This document shows positions 50,806 through 60,341 of a stretch of 60,627 bases of DNA, piece by piece (the stretch's first letter is position 1; every line of letters begins with the position of its first letter). The DNA is from Bacteroidota bacterium. Lineage in GTDB: Bacteria; Bacteroidota; Ignavibacteria; Ignavibacteriales; Ignavibacteriaceae. The stretch covers positions 1 through 60,627 of the forward strand of contig JAKIZM010000012.1 of assembly GCA_022708025.1 (NCBI GenBank), given 5' to 3'. A model generated the notes under the pieces. The model searched no databases, had not been told where the DNA came from, and worked only from the letters and a program-made list of their open reading frames with translations. The position numbers were made by a program, and so were the translations under genes.

Positions 50806-52655
50806 TGGCTTCACGAATTAAAATATTACCCGAAAATATCGCTAATAAAATTGCAGCCGGCGAAGTTGTGCAGCGTCCTGAATCTGTTGTTAAGGAATTG
50901 CTGGAAAATGCAATTGATGCAAAAGCAACAAGCATTGAGCTTATTATTAAACAAGCGGGCAAATCTCTTATTCAGGTTTGCGATAACGGCAGCGGAATGA
51001 CTGAAGAAGAAGCATTACTTAGTATCAGAAAACATGCTACAAGTAAAATTTCAACTATTGAAGATCTTGAATCAATTAATACTTTGGGTTTTCGCGGCGA
51101 AGCTTTAAGCTCAATTGCAGCTGTGTGCCAGCTTGAAATAAAAACAGAAACACACGATGAAGAAATCGGTACTCTGATAAAAATTGAAAATGAAAATGAG
51201 ATTACAACAGAAAAAATCTCAACTGCCAAAGGAACTTGTGTATCTGTAAAAAATATTTTTTATAACATTCCTGCAAGAAGAAAATTTTTAAAATCCGATA
51301 CAACTGAATTAAAACACATAGTTGATACTTTTAACAGAATAGCATTAGCAAATCCGGAAATTGCTTTCAGTTTTTACAATTCTGATAATCTTATTTCTGA
51401 TTATAAAGAGGGAACTCTTGATGAAAGAATACAACAGGTTTTTGCTGATAATATGCTCGATGCGCTGATTCCTGTTAATGAAGAAACTGATTATCTCAGC
51501 ATTAAAGGTTATATCGGCAAACCATCAATTTTTAAAAAGAGTAAAGGCGAGCAATTTCTTTTTCTGAACAAAAGATTTGTAATCAATAAAAGTATCAATC
51601 ACGCTGTGTTTACAGCATTCGAAAACATTCTTGAAAAAGGAGATTATCCGTTTTTCATTTTATTCATTTCGCTTGATCCGTCAAAGATTGATGTAAATAT
51701 TCATCCATCAAAACTTGAAGTGAAGTTCGATGACGAAAAAGACATTTACAATTTTGTTCTTTCAGTAATCCGTAAGAGCATCGGCACACACGATTTAGTG
51801 CCGACAATGTCATTTACAGACAGTAATAATGGTGATGAAAAACTTGCATTCAATCCGTTTCAGTCAGTTAAACAGAATGATTTTTCAGACAGACCTTTAT
51901 TTTCTTCAAGAGAAAGGAGAGAGAGAACCTCAGTAACTGATGAAGAAATTGATCTTGTTTTTGGTGATCTCAAGAAAAATATTTTACCAAGTCCAATTTC
52001 AGGTTTTAATGCAGAATCAGATGAAAAAATATTAAGCAGCGATTCTGAAAGTCATCTTGAAAAAAGCGCATCAACAGATTCTGAAACTACTTTCTTGATT
52101 CAGCTTCATAACAAATATATTTTATCTCAGATAAAAAGCGGACTGATGATTATTGATCAGCATGTTGCACACGAAAGAATTTTATATGAAAAAGCTTTAT
52201 CAAGATTAGAAACAAATCTTCCGTTTTCACAGCAATTATTATTTCCGATAAAACTTCAGTTTGATCTTGCAAGCTATGAAATATTAAAAGAGCTTGATCA
52301 AATGATTTCTAAACTTGGATTCAAATTAAAATATTTACCAAAGAATTATATCTTAATTGAAGGCGTTCCTGATGATATCAAAAGCGGATCCGAGGAAAAG
52401 ATATTAAAGGAATTTATTTCTGAATATTTAGCAAATCAATCGCAAAAACATCTTGAAGAGAAAGATAACATCGCAAAGTCTTATTCCTGTAAAGCAGCAA
52501 TTAAAGCAGGTGATAAACTATCTGAAAAAGAAATGCGTTTACTGATAGATCAACTGTTTGCAACATCAATGCCTTATGTTTGTCCGCACGGAAGACCGAT
52601 TGTTATTAAAATATCTCTTGAAGAATTTGACAGAAGATTTGGAAGAACTTCTTAA
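50805..52655 (+). CDS. mutL: DNA mismatch repair protein MutL
   Basis: This 616-residue GHKL ATPase couples MutS mismatch recognition to strand excision. The N-terminal IKILPENIANKIAAGEVVQRPESVVKELLENAIDA region is unmistakable, followed by DNGSGM, KHATSKI and LGFRGEALSSIAAV. The middle is a low-conservation linker (about 345-440). The C-terminal dimerisation domain has QLHNKYILSQIKSGLMIIDQHVAHER and SCKAAIKAGDKL. The DQHVAHER and SCKAA motifs belong to the endonuclease-type architecture; whether it nicks DNA needs the DQHA-x2-E motif, which is present in the form DQHVAHE. The GTG start overlaps folA. Confidence 0.96.
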   Translation: MASRIKILPENIANKIAAGEVVQRPESVVKELLENAIDAKATSIELIIKQAGKSLIQVCDNGSGMTEEEALLSIRKHATSKISTIEDLESINTLGFRGEALSSIAAVCQLEIKTETHDEEIGTLIKIENENEITTEKISTAKGTCVSVKNIFYNIPARRKFLKSDTTELKHIVDTFNRIALANPEIAFSFYNSDNLISDYKEGTLDERIQQVFADNMLDALIPVNEETDYLSIKGYIGKPSIFKKSKGEQFLFLNKRFVINKSINHAVFTAFENILEKGDYPFFILFISLDPSKIDVNIHPSKLEVKFDDEKDIYNFVLSVIRKSIGTHDLVPTMSFTDSNNGDEKLAFNPFQSVKQNDFSDRPLFSSRERRERTSVTDEEIDLVFGDLKKNILPSPISGFNAESDEKILSSDSESHLEKSASTDSETTFLIQLHNKYILSQIKSGLMIIDQHVAHERILYEKALSRLETNLPFSQQLLFPIKLQFDLASYEILKELDQMISKLGFKLKYLPKNYILIEGVPDDIKSGSEEKILKEFISEYLANQSQKHLEEKDNIAKSYSCKAAIKAGDKLSEKEMRLLIDQLFATSMPYVCPHGRPIVIKISLEEFDRRFGRTS

Positions 52656-52695
52656 GCAATAAATTTTTTTTTAAAACTATTAAAAAGGTAAATAA

Positions 52696-54351
52696 ATGTC
52701 TGATTTAGAATATCTCAAACAAAGAAAAAGTTTCGATGAAAAAGCTAAATCTGCTAAGACAAACGGATTAAAATTTACTACTGTCAGCGGAAAAGATATT
52801 AATGTTTTTTACGGACCTGATGATATTGAAAATATTAATTATCTCAGTGAAATCGGTTTTCCGGGTGAATATCCATACACTCGCGGAATTCATTCAAATG
52901 GTTATCGCGGAAAAATATGGACGATGCGGCAGTTTGCAGGATTCGGAACTCCCGAAGATACAAATCAAAGATTCCATTATTTATTGGATCATGGACAAAC
53001 AGGCTTATCCGTTGCGTTTGATCTTCCAACATTGATGGGATGGGATGCAGATGCTCCGTTGAGTGATGGTGAAGTTGGAATTTGCGGTGTTGCAATTTCT
53101 TCTTTACAAGATATGGAAATATTATTTGATAAAATTCCGCTTGATAAAGTTTCAACATCTATGACAATCAATTCGCCGGCTGCAATGATCTTTGCGTTTT
53201 ATCTTGCAGTTGCTCAAAAGCAGGGAGTTGATTTCAAAGATTTGCGCGGAACATTACAGAATGATATTCTTAAAGAATACATCGCACAAAAGGAATTTAT
53301 TTATCCGCCGACTCCTTCTATGAGAATTATTGTTGATATGATTGAATATTGTAAGAATGAAGTGCCGCAATGGAATCCTGTTTCTGTAAGCGGTTATCAT
53401 ATTCGTGAAGCAGGTTCAACTTCAGTTCAGGAACTTGCTTACACACTTGCAGATGGTTTTGCATATATTGAAGCCTGTATGGAAAGGGGAATGGATGTTG
53501 ATGAATTTGCACCGAGAATTTCTTTCTTCTTTAATTCCCATTTAGATTTTTTTGAAGAGATTGCAAAGTTCCGTGCGGCAAGAAAAATTTATGCTAAAAG
53601 ATTAAAAGAAAGATATGGAGCAAAAAATCCTCGTTCGTGGTGGTTACGATTCCATACACAAACTGCCGGATGCACATTAACAGCACAGCAGCCAGAAAAT
53701 AATATTGTAAGAACTGCATTTCAGGCTTTGGCGGGAGTTCTCGGCGGAACACAATCTTTACACACAAATTCTATGGATGAAACTCTTGCGCTGCCAAGTG
53801 AAAAAGCTGTTAAGATTGCTTTAAGAACACAACAATTGATTGCTTATGAAACCGGAGCTATAAATACTGTTGATCCGCTCGGCGGAAGTTATTTTGTCGA
53901 AGCATTAACAGATAAAATGGAAAAAGAAGCAAATGAAATTTTTGATGAGATTGACGCTTACGGCGGAGTGATTCCTGCTATTGAAGCCGGTTATTTCCAG
54001 AAGGAAATTGCCGATGCTGCATATCGCTATCAAAAAGAAGTTGAAAGAAAAGAAAAGTTTATCGTTGGTGTTAATGAGTTTATTGAAGAAAATGAAAAAA
54101 TTGAAATCCCGATTTTGACTATTTCACCTGAAGTTCAAAAACAACAGATAAAAAGACTAGCTGAACTAAAACAAAGCCGCAATCAGAAAGATGTTGAGGA
54201 GAGTTTAAAAGAAATTAAACAAGCCGCAGTTGATGGTAAAAATCTTATGCCTGTTTTTCTTGATGCTGCAAAAAAATATGTTACACTTGGTGAGATGGTA
54301 GGAGAGTTAAAAGAAGTTTTCGGAATTTACGAAGAAACAGCAGTATTCTGA
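52696..54351 (+). CDS. coenzyme B12-dependent acyl-CoA mutase large subunit, isobutyryl-CoA mutase-like
   Basis: This 551-residue catalytic subunit of the methylmalonyl-CoA mutase superfamily lacks its own B12 domain. It has [32 protein letters not shown] and [21 protein letters not shown]. The two positions that separate the family members are Phe80 (RQFAG; Tyr in methylmalonyl-CoA mutase) and Gln198 (IAQKE; Arg in that enzyme). Phe and Gln are the isobutyryl-CoA mutase pair. Residues 66-69 read HSNG where relatives usually have HPTM or YATM, next to the CoA and substrate pocket. The likely B12 subunit is at 15680. It is followed directly by a UbiA-family gene overlapping one base. Confidence 0.88.
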   Translation: MSDLEYLKQRKSFDEKAKSAKTNGLKFTTVSGKDINVFYGPDDIENINYLSEIGFPGEYPYTRGIHSNGYRGKIWTMRQFAGFGTPEDTNQRFHYLLDHGQTGLSVAFDLPTLMGWDADAPLSDGEVGICGVAISSLQDMEILFDKIPLDKVSTSMTINSPAAMIFAFYLAVAQKQGVDFKDLRGTLQNDILKEYIAQKEFIYPPTPSMRIIVDMIEYCKNEVPQWNPVSVSGYHIREAGSTSVQELAYTLADGFAYIEACMERGMDVDEFAPRISFFFNSHLDFFEEIAKFRAARKIYAKRLKERYGAKNPRSWWLRFHTQTAGCTLTAQQPENNIVRTAFQALAGVLGGTQSLHTNSMDETLALPSEKAVKIALRTQQLIAYETGAINTVDPLGGSYFVEALTDKMEKEANEIFDEIDAYGGVIPAIEAGYFQKEIADAAYRYQKEVERKEKFIVGVNEFIEENEKIEIPILTISPEVQKQQIKRLAELKQSRNQKDVEESLKEIKQAAVDGKNLMPVFLDAAKKYVTLGEMVGELKEVFGIYEETAVF

Positions 54352-55229
54352 TGCTAAAAAATTATTTCGACTTAATAAGAGTTCCGCAATGGATAAAAAA
54401 CCTATTTGTTTTTGTTCCGTTGTTGTTTTCAATGCACTTGTTCGAGTCAGATTATTTTCTGATTTCATTAAAAGGCTTTTTTGTTTTTTGTCTTGCTTCA
54501 AGTTTTATTTATATAATTAACGATATTGTAGATCTTGAAGCAGATGCAAATCATCCTAAAAAGAAAAACAGACCATTGCCATCGGGGAGAATCAGTAAAA
54601 ACAATGCTATGATCCTTTCTGCTGTAATTTTAATTATTCTTGTTGCATTGACATTTACAACTAATAGAAGTTTTAATTATTTCCTTCTTGGTTTTGTTGT
54701 TCTTAATATTCTTTATTCGTTTTACTTTAAACATATCGTTATTCTTGATGTGTTCAGTATTGCAGCCGGATTTTCAATCCGCGTTCTTGCAGGCGCCGCT
54801 ATTATTAGCGTTCCGATTTCTGATTGGCTGATTTTAACTACGATGTTTATTTCTCTTTTCCTTGGTGTTATGAAACGGCATTCCGAACTTATTCAGGTAT
54901 CTGATTCAACAACTGCTTCTACACGAAAAGTTCTTACAGATTATTCAGTTACTTTTACAAATCAGATGGCTACAGTTGCAGCGGCAGGAGTTGTAATTTG
55001 TTACGCGCTTTATACAGTTGCTCCAAGGACAGTATCTGTTTTTGGAACAGAGAATCTTATCTATACTACTCCGTTTGTTGTCTTTGGAATTTTCAGATAT
55101 ATGTATTTAGAGTATCTGAATCAGAAAGGTGAGAATACAACCCAGATAATGCTTACTGATCTGCCGATGATTGTTACTGTTCTACTTTATTCTTTAACAA
55201 CAGTTTTGATAATTTATAAGATAATTTAA
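54351..55229 (+). CDS. UbiA-family prenyltransferase, decaprenyl-phosphate phosphoribosyltransferase-like
   Basis: This 292-residue integral-membrane enzyme has about nine helices and the first Asp-rich motif NDIVDLEAD at about residues 61-69, followed by HPKKKNRPLPSG. This exact form is typical of the decaprenyl-phosphate phosphoribosyltransferase branch (Rv3806c-like) that transfers phosphoribose to a polyprenyl phosphate. The start RVPQWIKNLFVFVPLLFS supports this. DprE1/E2 homologues, which would complete the arabinose pathway, are not in the window. The alternative is another UbiA enzyme acting on a quinone, which is less likely. Confidence 0.85.
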   Translation: MLKNYFDLIRVPQWIKNLFVFVPLLFSMHLFESDYFLISLKGFFVFCLASSFIYIINDIVDLEADANHPKKKNRPLPSGRISKNNAMILSAVILIILVALTFTTNRSFNYFLLGFVVLNILYSFYFKHIVILDVFSIAAGFSIRVLAGAAIISVPISDWLILTTMFISLFLGVMKRHSELIQVSDSTTASTRKVLTDYSVTFTNQMATVAAAGVVICYALYTVAPRTVSVFGTENLIYTTPFVVFGIFRYMYLEYLNQKGENTTQIMLTDLPMIVTVLLYSLTTVLIIYKII

Positions 55230-55231
55230 TA

Positions 55232-55684
55232 ATGAAAATTCTGATAAAATTATTTGCAATGTTTGTATTTGTTTTAAGCTTAACAGGTTGTTCATCAACA
55301 CAGGCACTTAATGATTTGTTCGAAACTAAAATTATAATTAAAGAAATTGAAGCTTGGCTCAACTTAATGCCCGGCGGTCCGGGTTCTTTCCATATTACAG
55401 GTAAATATTTTCTATCGGATGAACTAGCTGATGATGAAGTATTTCTTGATAAAGTTATTATCACGGAAGGCGAACAGACTTATTATAATATCAAACCGGA
55501 AATACATCCTCAGGAAAGTGATCAAAAGGGACTTAAAGAATTTCAGTTTTACAATTCTATTGATACATCAATCAATCCTATGTTAAGGAATAAAGATAAG
55601 ATTGATGTCAAATTGATTTTTTCATACAACAAAAATCTGATCGAAAAATCCTTTCGCAATGTTCAGTTGAATAAAGTTTATTAA
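55232..55684 (+). CDS. small hypothetical lipoprotein
   Basis: This 150-residue protein has a lipoprotein signal (MFVFVLSLTGCSS) with Cys20 predicted to be lipidated. The mature domain (KIIIKEIEAWLNLMPGGPGS, then GKYFLSDELADDEV) is beta-rich. I do not recognise a family. It starts 2 bases after the UbiA gene and probably shares its transcript. The gene is followed by the repeat-rich region. Confidence 0.68.
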   Translation: MKILIKLFAMFVFVLSLTGCSSTQALNDLFETKIIIKEIEAWLNLMPGGPGSFHITGKYFLSDELADDEVFLDKVIITEGEQTYYNIKPEIHPQESDQKGLKEFQFYNSIDTSINPMLRNKDKIDVKLIFSYNKNLIEKSFRNVQLNKVY

Positions 55685-55692
55685 TACTTTTA

Positions 55693-55734
55693 GTCATGCT
55701 GCCCGCCTTCGGCGGATCATTTCAGCTTCGCATC
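55693..55734 (+). repeat. GTCAT repeat, GC-arm variant
   Basis: The element begins GTCATGCTG and has a CCCGCC-TTC-GGCGG stem centre, then TTTCAGCTTCGCATC. It belongs to the same consensus as 55777-55814 and, in reverse orientation, 60259-60297. Confidence 0.75.
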
Positions 55735-55740
55735 GCAAGT

Positions 55741-55766
55741 GTCATACTGAATTTATTTCAGTATCT
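55741..55766 (+). repeat. GTCAT repeat, AT-arm variant
   Basis: GTCATACTGAATTTATTTCAGTATCT contains the pair ATACTGAA / TTCAGTAT around a short TTTA centre. It lacks the GC-rich arm of the neighbouring copies. Confidence 0.8.
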
Positions 55767-55776
55767 CCATTTATCT

Positions 55777-55814
55777 GTCATGCTGTCCGCCAAAGACGGA
55801 TTAGTTCAGCATCT
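55777..55814 (+). repeat. GTCAT repeat, GC-arm variant
   Basis: The element begins GTCATGCTGTCCGCC and ends TTCAGCATCT. The TCCGCC-x4-GACGGA and ATGCTG / CAGCAT pairs define the nested palindrome. Confidence 0.75.
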
Positions 55815-55839
55815 AATTTCTTCAAGAATCAAAACACTA

Positions 55840-55865
55840 AGATTCTGAAATAAATTCAGAATGAC
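55840..55865 (-). repeat. GTCAT repeat, AT-arm variant, inverted
   Basis: On the minus strand it reads GTCATTCTGAATTTATTTCAGAATCT, the same family as 55741-55766 with one compensated pair change (T/A for A/T) at the tip of each arm. Confidence 0.8.
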
Positions 55866-55962
55866 TTATTTCTATTTTAAATTTCAACGCCAATTGTTAA
55901 GAAGCCCTCAAATATTCAAACTAATAATCTTCTCAATTGGGATAAACATTATTTTGACTTAA

Positions 55963-57126
<1,164 letters not shown>

Positions 57127-57131
57127 AACTT

Positions 57132-57138
57132 AAAGGAG
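57132..57138 (+). promoter_or_regulatory. ribosome site for the TTG start of yajC
   Basis: AAAGGAG lies 6 bases before the TTG at 57145 and is among the best ribosome sites in the window. Confidence 0.7.
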
Positions 57139-57144
57139 AATAAA

Positions 57145-57450
57145 TTGGATATATTTTTAGCAATGGCTCCGCAGGGCGGAGAAGCCGGTGGTGGAAGTTT
57201 AATCAGCACTTTGATAATGTTTGGTGCTATCTTTGCGATTTTCTATTTTATGATAATAAGACCACAGCAGAAAAGAGCAAAGGAAAGAGAAAAACTTCTG
57301 TCTAACATTGAAAAAGGCGATAAGATAATTACAAGCGGAGGAGTTCACGCTACAATAGTCGGTATTGAAGAAAAAACCGTTTTGATTGAAATTGCTCCGA
57401 ATGTAAAAATAAAAATTGAGCGTTCAGCAATCGGCAGTGTAGTAAAATAG
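57145..57450 (+). CDS. yajC: preprotein translocase subunit YajC
   Basis: This 101-residue membrane protein with one helix (about residues 20-38, IMFGAIFAIFYFMIIRPQQK) is followed by the RPQQKRAKEREK and GDKIITSGGVHATIVGI motifs of YajC. YajC associates with SecDF-YidC in inner-membrane protein export. The start is TTG with AAAGGAG upstream. It is the second gene of a tgt-yajC pair. Confidence 0.95.
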   Translation: MDIFLAMAPQGGEAGGGSLISTLIMFGAIFAIFYFMIIRPQQKRAKEREKLLSNIEKGDKIITSGGVHATIVGIEEKTVLIEIAPNVKIKIERSAIGSVVK

Positions 57451-57486
57451 AATATTTGAATAGCTAAAGAAAAATACAATTTAGAT

Positions 57487-57528
57487 GATCATTTATTTTT
57501 AAGAATTAACTTAAGAATTAAAATGATC
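57487..57528 (+). terminator. hairpin after yajC
   Basis: GATCATTT (57487-57494) pairs with AAATGATC (57521-57528), and an inner TTAAG / CTTAA stem lies at 57499-57514. The T run downstream is weak, so the termination role is uncertain. Confidence 0.45.
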
Positions 57529-57614
57529 CTTTAAACAAAGAATAAAATTTCTGATATTTATAACGAAAAAAATACAAAACTTTAGTTCTTACTTATTCAC
57601 TTCTTATTGATGCT

Positions 57615-57698
57615 GCCCGGATGGTGAAATTGGTAAACACGCTAGCTTCAGGAGCTAGTGAGAGCAATCTCTTAGGGGTTCAAGTCCCCTTTCGGGCA
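57615..57698 (+). tRNA. tRNA-Leu (anticodon CAG)
   Basis: The 84-base type II tRNA has acceptor GCCCGGA / TTCGGGC, anticodon arm GCTAGC-TTCAGGA-GCTAGT with anticodon CAG, a long variable arm (GAGAGCAATCTCTTA), T loop TTCAAGT and discriminator A. CCA is not encoded. It sits 33 bases before a T9SS gene. Confidence 0.96.
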
Positions 57699-57730
57699 CA
57701 AACTTATTTAACTTTTATCGGATAGTCATT

Positions 57731-60151
57731 ATGAAAAAAATAGTCCTATCATTACTATTCACAATTTATCCGATATTTTCTTGCAATGCTCAGTGGTTCT
57801 GGCAGAATCCCTTACCACAAGGTAATACCTTACTTTCACTTGCTGTTACAAATGATACTACTGCCTATGCTGTTGATCTTAAAGGGGCATTAATTAAAAC
57901 AACCGATACCGGTCAAAGCTGGTTTAATATTGAAGTTGATGCAAAGAATTTAATGAGTGTTTTCTTTGTAAATGAAAATCTTGGTTTTGTAGCCGGATTA
58001 TATGGCTCGATCCTTAAAACAGAGAATGCCGGAAATGATTGGACAGACTTTTCAATTTCAGAAACAGTGCATCTTAGATCAATATTTTTTAAGGACAATT
58101 ATACAGGCTTCTGTGCCGGATTAAACGGAATAATAATCAAAACGACTGACGGTGGTAGTAATTGGGTAAACATTACGAGTGGAACAACAAATGATCTTCG
58201 CTCAATCTGTTTTCCGAGTGACAGTATTGGTTTTATTATTGGCAGCAATGGAACGATATTAAAAACAATTGATGGTGGTAATTCATGGTTTAATCAGAAT
58301 AGCGGATTAACAGAACATCTGATAAGTTTTAGCTTTTTAAATAATTCTACCGGATTCATTGTTGGTTATAACGGGGCTTTATTAAAAACTACTGACAGTG
58401 GGAATAATTGGTCTCTGATTAATAATGACATAGGTGTAAGAATACCATTTATAAAATTTTTTAATGAATTAGTGGGTTTTGCAGCTGCGACTACCAGTTC
58501 TTTTCAGGGGGCAATTGCAAAAACGACTGATGGCGGTATAACCTGGTCTGTGCAAATTGATAATAATTCAAGGCAACTGTTATCTATAGATTTCTTTAAT
58601 GACAGTGTTGGTATTATAGTTGGAAATTTTGGCGTTATTTTCAGAACAATTAATGCAGGCGAAACCTGGGAAAATAAATTACAAGGTTATTCTGTTAAAT
58701 TATCAGACATTTGTCCGATTGATTCAAATAATGTATTTGCAATTGGGAAGAAAGGAACAATTATTTTTACTTCCGATGGTGGAACAAATTGGTTAAGCCA
58801 AACAAGTAACACAACAAATGATTTAAACTCTATTTTTTTATTAAATAATGATACAGGATTTATTGCAGGAACAAACGGACTTATTCTTAAAACAACAAAT
58901 AGGGGAGTAAACTGGAATAGTGTATCAAGCGGTGTAAGTAATAATTTACAATCTCTTTGTTTCATAAATAATAATTTAGGTTTTATAGTTGGAGAAAACG
59001 GAAGGATATTAAAGTCAGTAAATGGGGGAACTAACTGGATAAATAAATCAAGCGGTACCTCATCAAATCTAAGAAGCGTTTATTTTGTTGATGAGAATTT
59101 TGGTTATACGGTTGGCACAAATGGTGTGATCTTAAAAACTACAAATTCCGGAGAAGGCTGGATAAACCAGACAAGCGGAGTTTCAGCAACTCTGCACGAT
59201 GTCAGGTTTAAAGATCCGATGACTGGAGTAGCAGTTGGAAATAATGGTGTAATTCTTAAAACTATTAACGGCGGAATTGATTGGATACAAATAACAAGCG
59301 GAACAACTGATTCCTTGCTTTCAATCAGATATGTTTCCGATAGTAACGGAAATGCTGTTTATGTTGCTGGTGGTCTCTCTGCAGGAGGTGCTGAAGTAGA
59401 GGGCTTAATTCTGAATTCAACAGATGGCGGGGATACCTGGAATTCAATAGATTCTAAAAGCAGCAGAATATTATATTCAATTTGTTTTCCTACTTCATCA
59501 ATCGGTTATGCAGTTGGTGAGGGTGGTGTTATAATTAAAACATTTGATGTAATTATTCCTGTAGAACTTTTTTCTTTTAGTTCATATATCAATGGAAATA
59601 CCGTAACTCTTAACTGGCACACAGCAACAGAGTTGAATAATCAAGGATTTGAAGTTCAGAGATTGCAAGATAACAAGATTGGAAAATTGTCCGAATGGAT
59701 TCCTTCGGAACAAGATTGGGAAAAGATTGGATTTGTGCCCGGATATGGAACAACCACGGAAACTAAATCTTATACCTTTACTGATGAAAATTTACGAACA
59801 GGGAAATATCAATACAGATTAAAGCAAATAGATTTTTCCGGAACATTTCAATATTCAAATACAATTGAAGTTGAAATTGTAACTCCGGCTAAGTTTTCTT
59901 TAAGACAGAATTATCCTAATCCTTTTAACCCGGTTACAACAATTAAATTTGAATTGCCTGTTTCAGGTAATGTTGAAATATCAATTTTCAATTCGCTTGG
60001 AGAAAAAGTTGAAACATTGACTAATAAATATTATGAATCTGGTTACTATCAACTTGAATGGAGGGCTGATAAATATTCATCGGGAGTTTATTATTACCAA
60101 TTGAAAACAAAAAATTTTGTAGAAACAAAAAAAATGATTTTGCTGAGATAA
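57731..60151 (+). CDS. T9SS-secreted Ycf48/BNR-like propeller protein
   Basis: This 806-residue protein has a signal peptide (residues 1-20, ending FSCNAQ). Fourteen tandem repeats of about 41 residues follow to about residue 610, each of the form LxSxxF, then GFxxGxNGxILKTTxGGxxW. This is the Ycf48/photosystem II assembly-factor-like propeller motif; fourteen copies are consistent with two seven-bladed propellers. A fibronectin-like module with LNWHTATELNNQGFEVQR and a T9SS type A sorting domain (QNYPNPFNPVTT to the C-terminus) end it. The last two modules closely match those of the protein at 16132. The function is unknown; a surface-exposed binding role is inference. Confidence 0.87.
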   Translation: MKKIVLSLLFTIYPIFSCNAQWFWQNPLPQGNTLLSLAVTNDTTAYAVDLKGALIKTTDTGQSWFNIEVDAKNLMSVFFVNENLGFVAGLYGSILKTENAGNDWTDFSISETVHLRSIFFKDNYTGFCAGLNGIIIKTTDGGSNWVNITSGTTNDLRSICFPSDSIGFIIGSNGTILKTIDGGNSWFNQNSGLTEHLISFSFLNNSTGFIVGYNGALLKTTDSGNNWSLINNDIGVRIPFIKFFNELVGFAAATTSSFQGAIAKTTDGGITWSVQIDNNSRQLLSIDFFNDSVGIIVGNFGVIFRTINAGETWENKLQGYSVKLSDICPIDSNNVFAIGKKGTIIFTSDGGTNWLSQTSNTTNDLNSIFLLNNDTGFIAGTNGLILKTTNRGVNWNSVSSGVSNNLQSLCFINNNLGFIVGENGRILKSVNGGTNWINKSSGTSSNLRSVYFVDENFGYTVGTNGVILKTTNSGEGWINQTSGVSATLHDVRFKDPMTGVAVGNNGVILKTINGGIDWIQITSGTTDSLLSIRYVSDSNGNAVYVAGGLSAGGAEVEGLILNSTDGGDTWNSIDSKSSRILYSICFPTSSIGYAVGEGGVIIKTFDVIIPVELFSFSSYINGNTVTLNWHTATELNNQGFEVQRLQDNKIGKLSEWIPSEQDWEKIGFVPGYGTTTETKSYTFTDENLRTGKYQYRLKQIDFSGTFQYSNTIEVEIVTPAKFSLRQNYPNPFNPVTTIKFELPVSGNVEISIFNSLGEKVETLTNKYYESGYYQLEWRADKYSSGVYYYQLKTKNFVETKKMILLR
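57820..59550 (+). repeat. fourteen tandem coding repeats of about 41 codons
   Basis: Each unit encodes a blade with the core NGxILKTTxGGxxW. One unit near 58450-58560 has an insert (TTSSFQG) and one near 59320-59450 is enlarged (AGGLSAGGAEVEG). The repeats diverge at DNA level and have no spacers. Confidence 0.8.
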
Positions 60152-60233
60152 AACTTAAAAATCTTTGTTTTATAAATTAATTGTTGTTCAATGAAAGAAG
60201 GTAAAAAAATAAAGTTAAAAGGATTTTAAAATA

Positions 60234-60316
60234 AAAGAGGCTATCTTATTTAAACATCAGATTCCGAAATAATCCGCCTCTGGCGGACGGAATGACATTT
60301 ATAAGACAGCCTCTTT
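60234..60316. terminator. terminator-like hairpin with a repeat element in its loop
   Basis: AAAGAGGCT-A-TCTTAT (60234-60249) pairs with ATAAGA-C-AGCCTCTTT (60301-60316), 15 pairs with one mismatch. The 51-base loop contains a complete repeat element. Arms of A and T on either side would allow use in both directions. Confidence 0.65.
60259..60297 (-). repeat. GTCAT repeat, GC-arm variant (in terminator loop)
   Basis: The element contains ATTCCG / CGGAAT and TCCGCC / GGCGGA nested pairs. On the minus strand it reads GTCATTCCGTCCGCC and onward. It is identical to the copy at 60342-60380. Confidence 0.9.
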
Positions 60317-60341
60317 GTATATTAACTATTTATTAGCAATT

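Noticed and set aside
52696..54351. Default annotation as methylmalonyl-CoA mutase
   Set aside because: Phe80 and Gln198 replace the Tyr and Arg needed for methylmalonyl-CoA; an isobutyryl-CoA mutase-type call is better supported.
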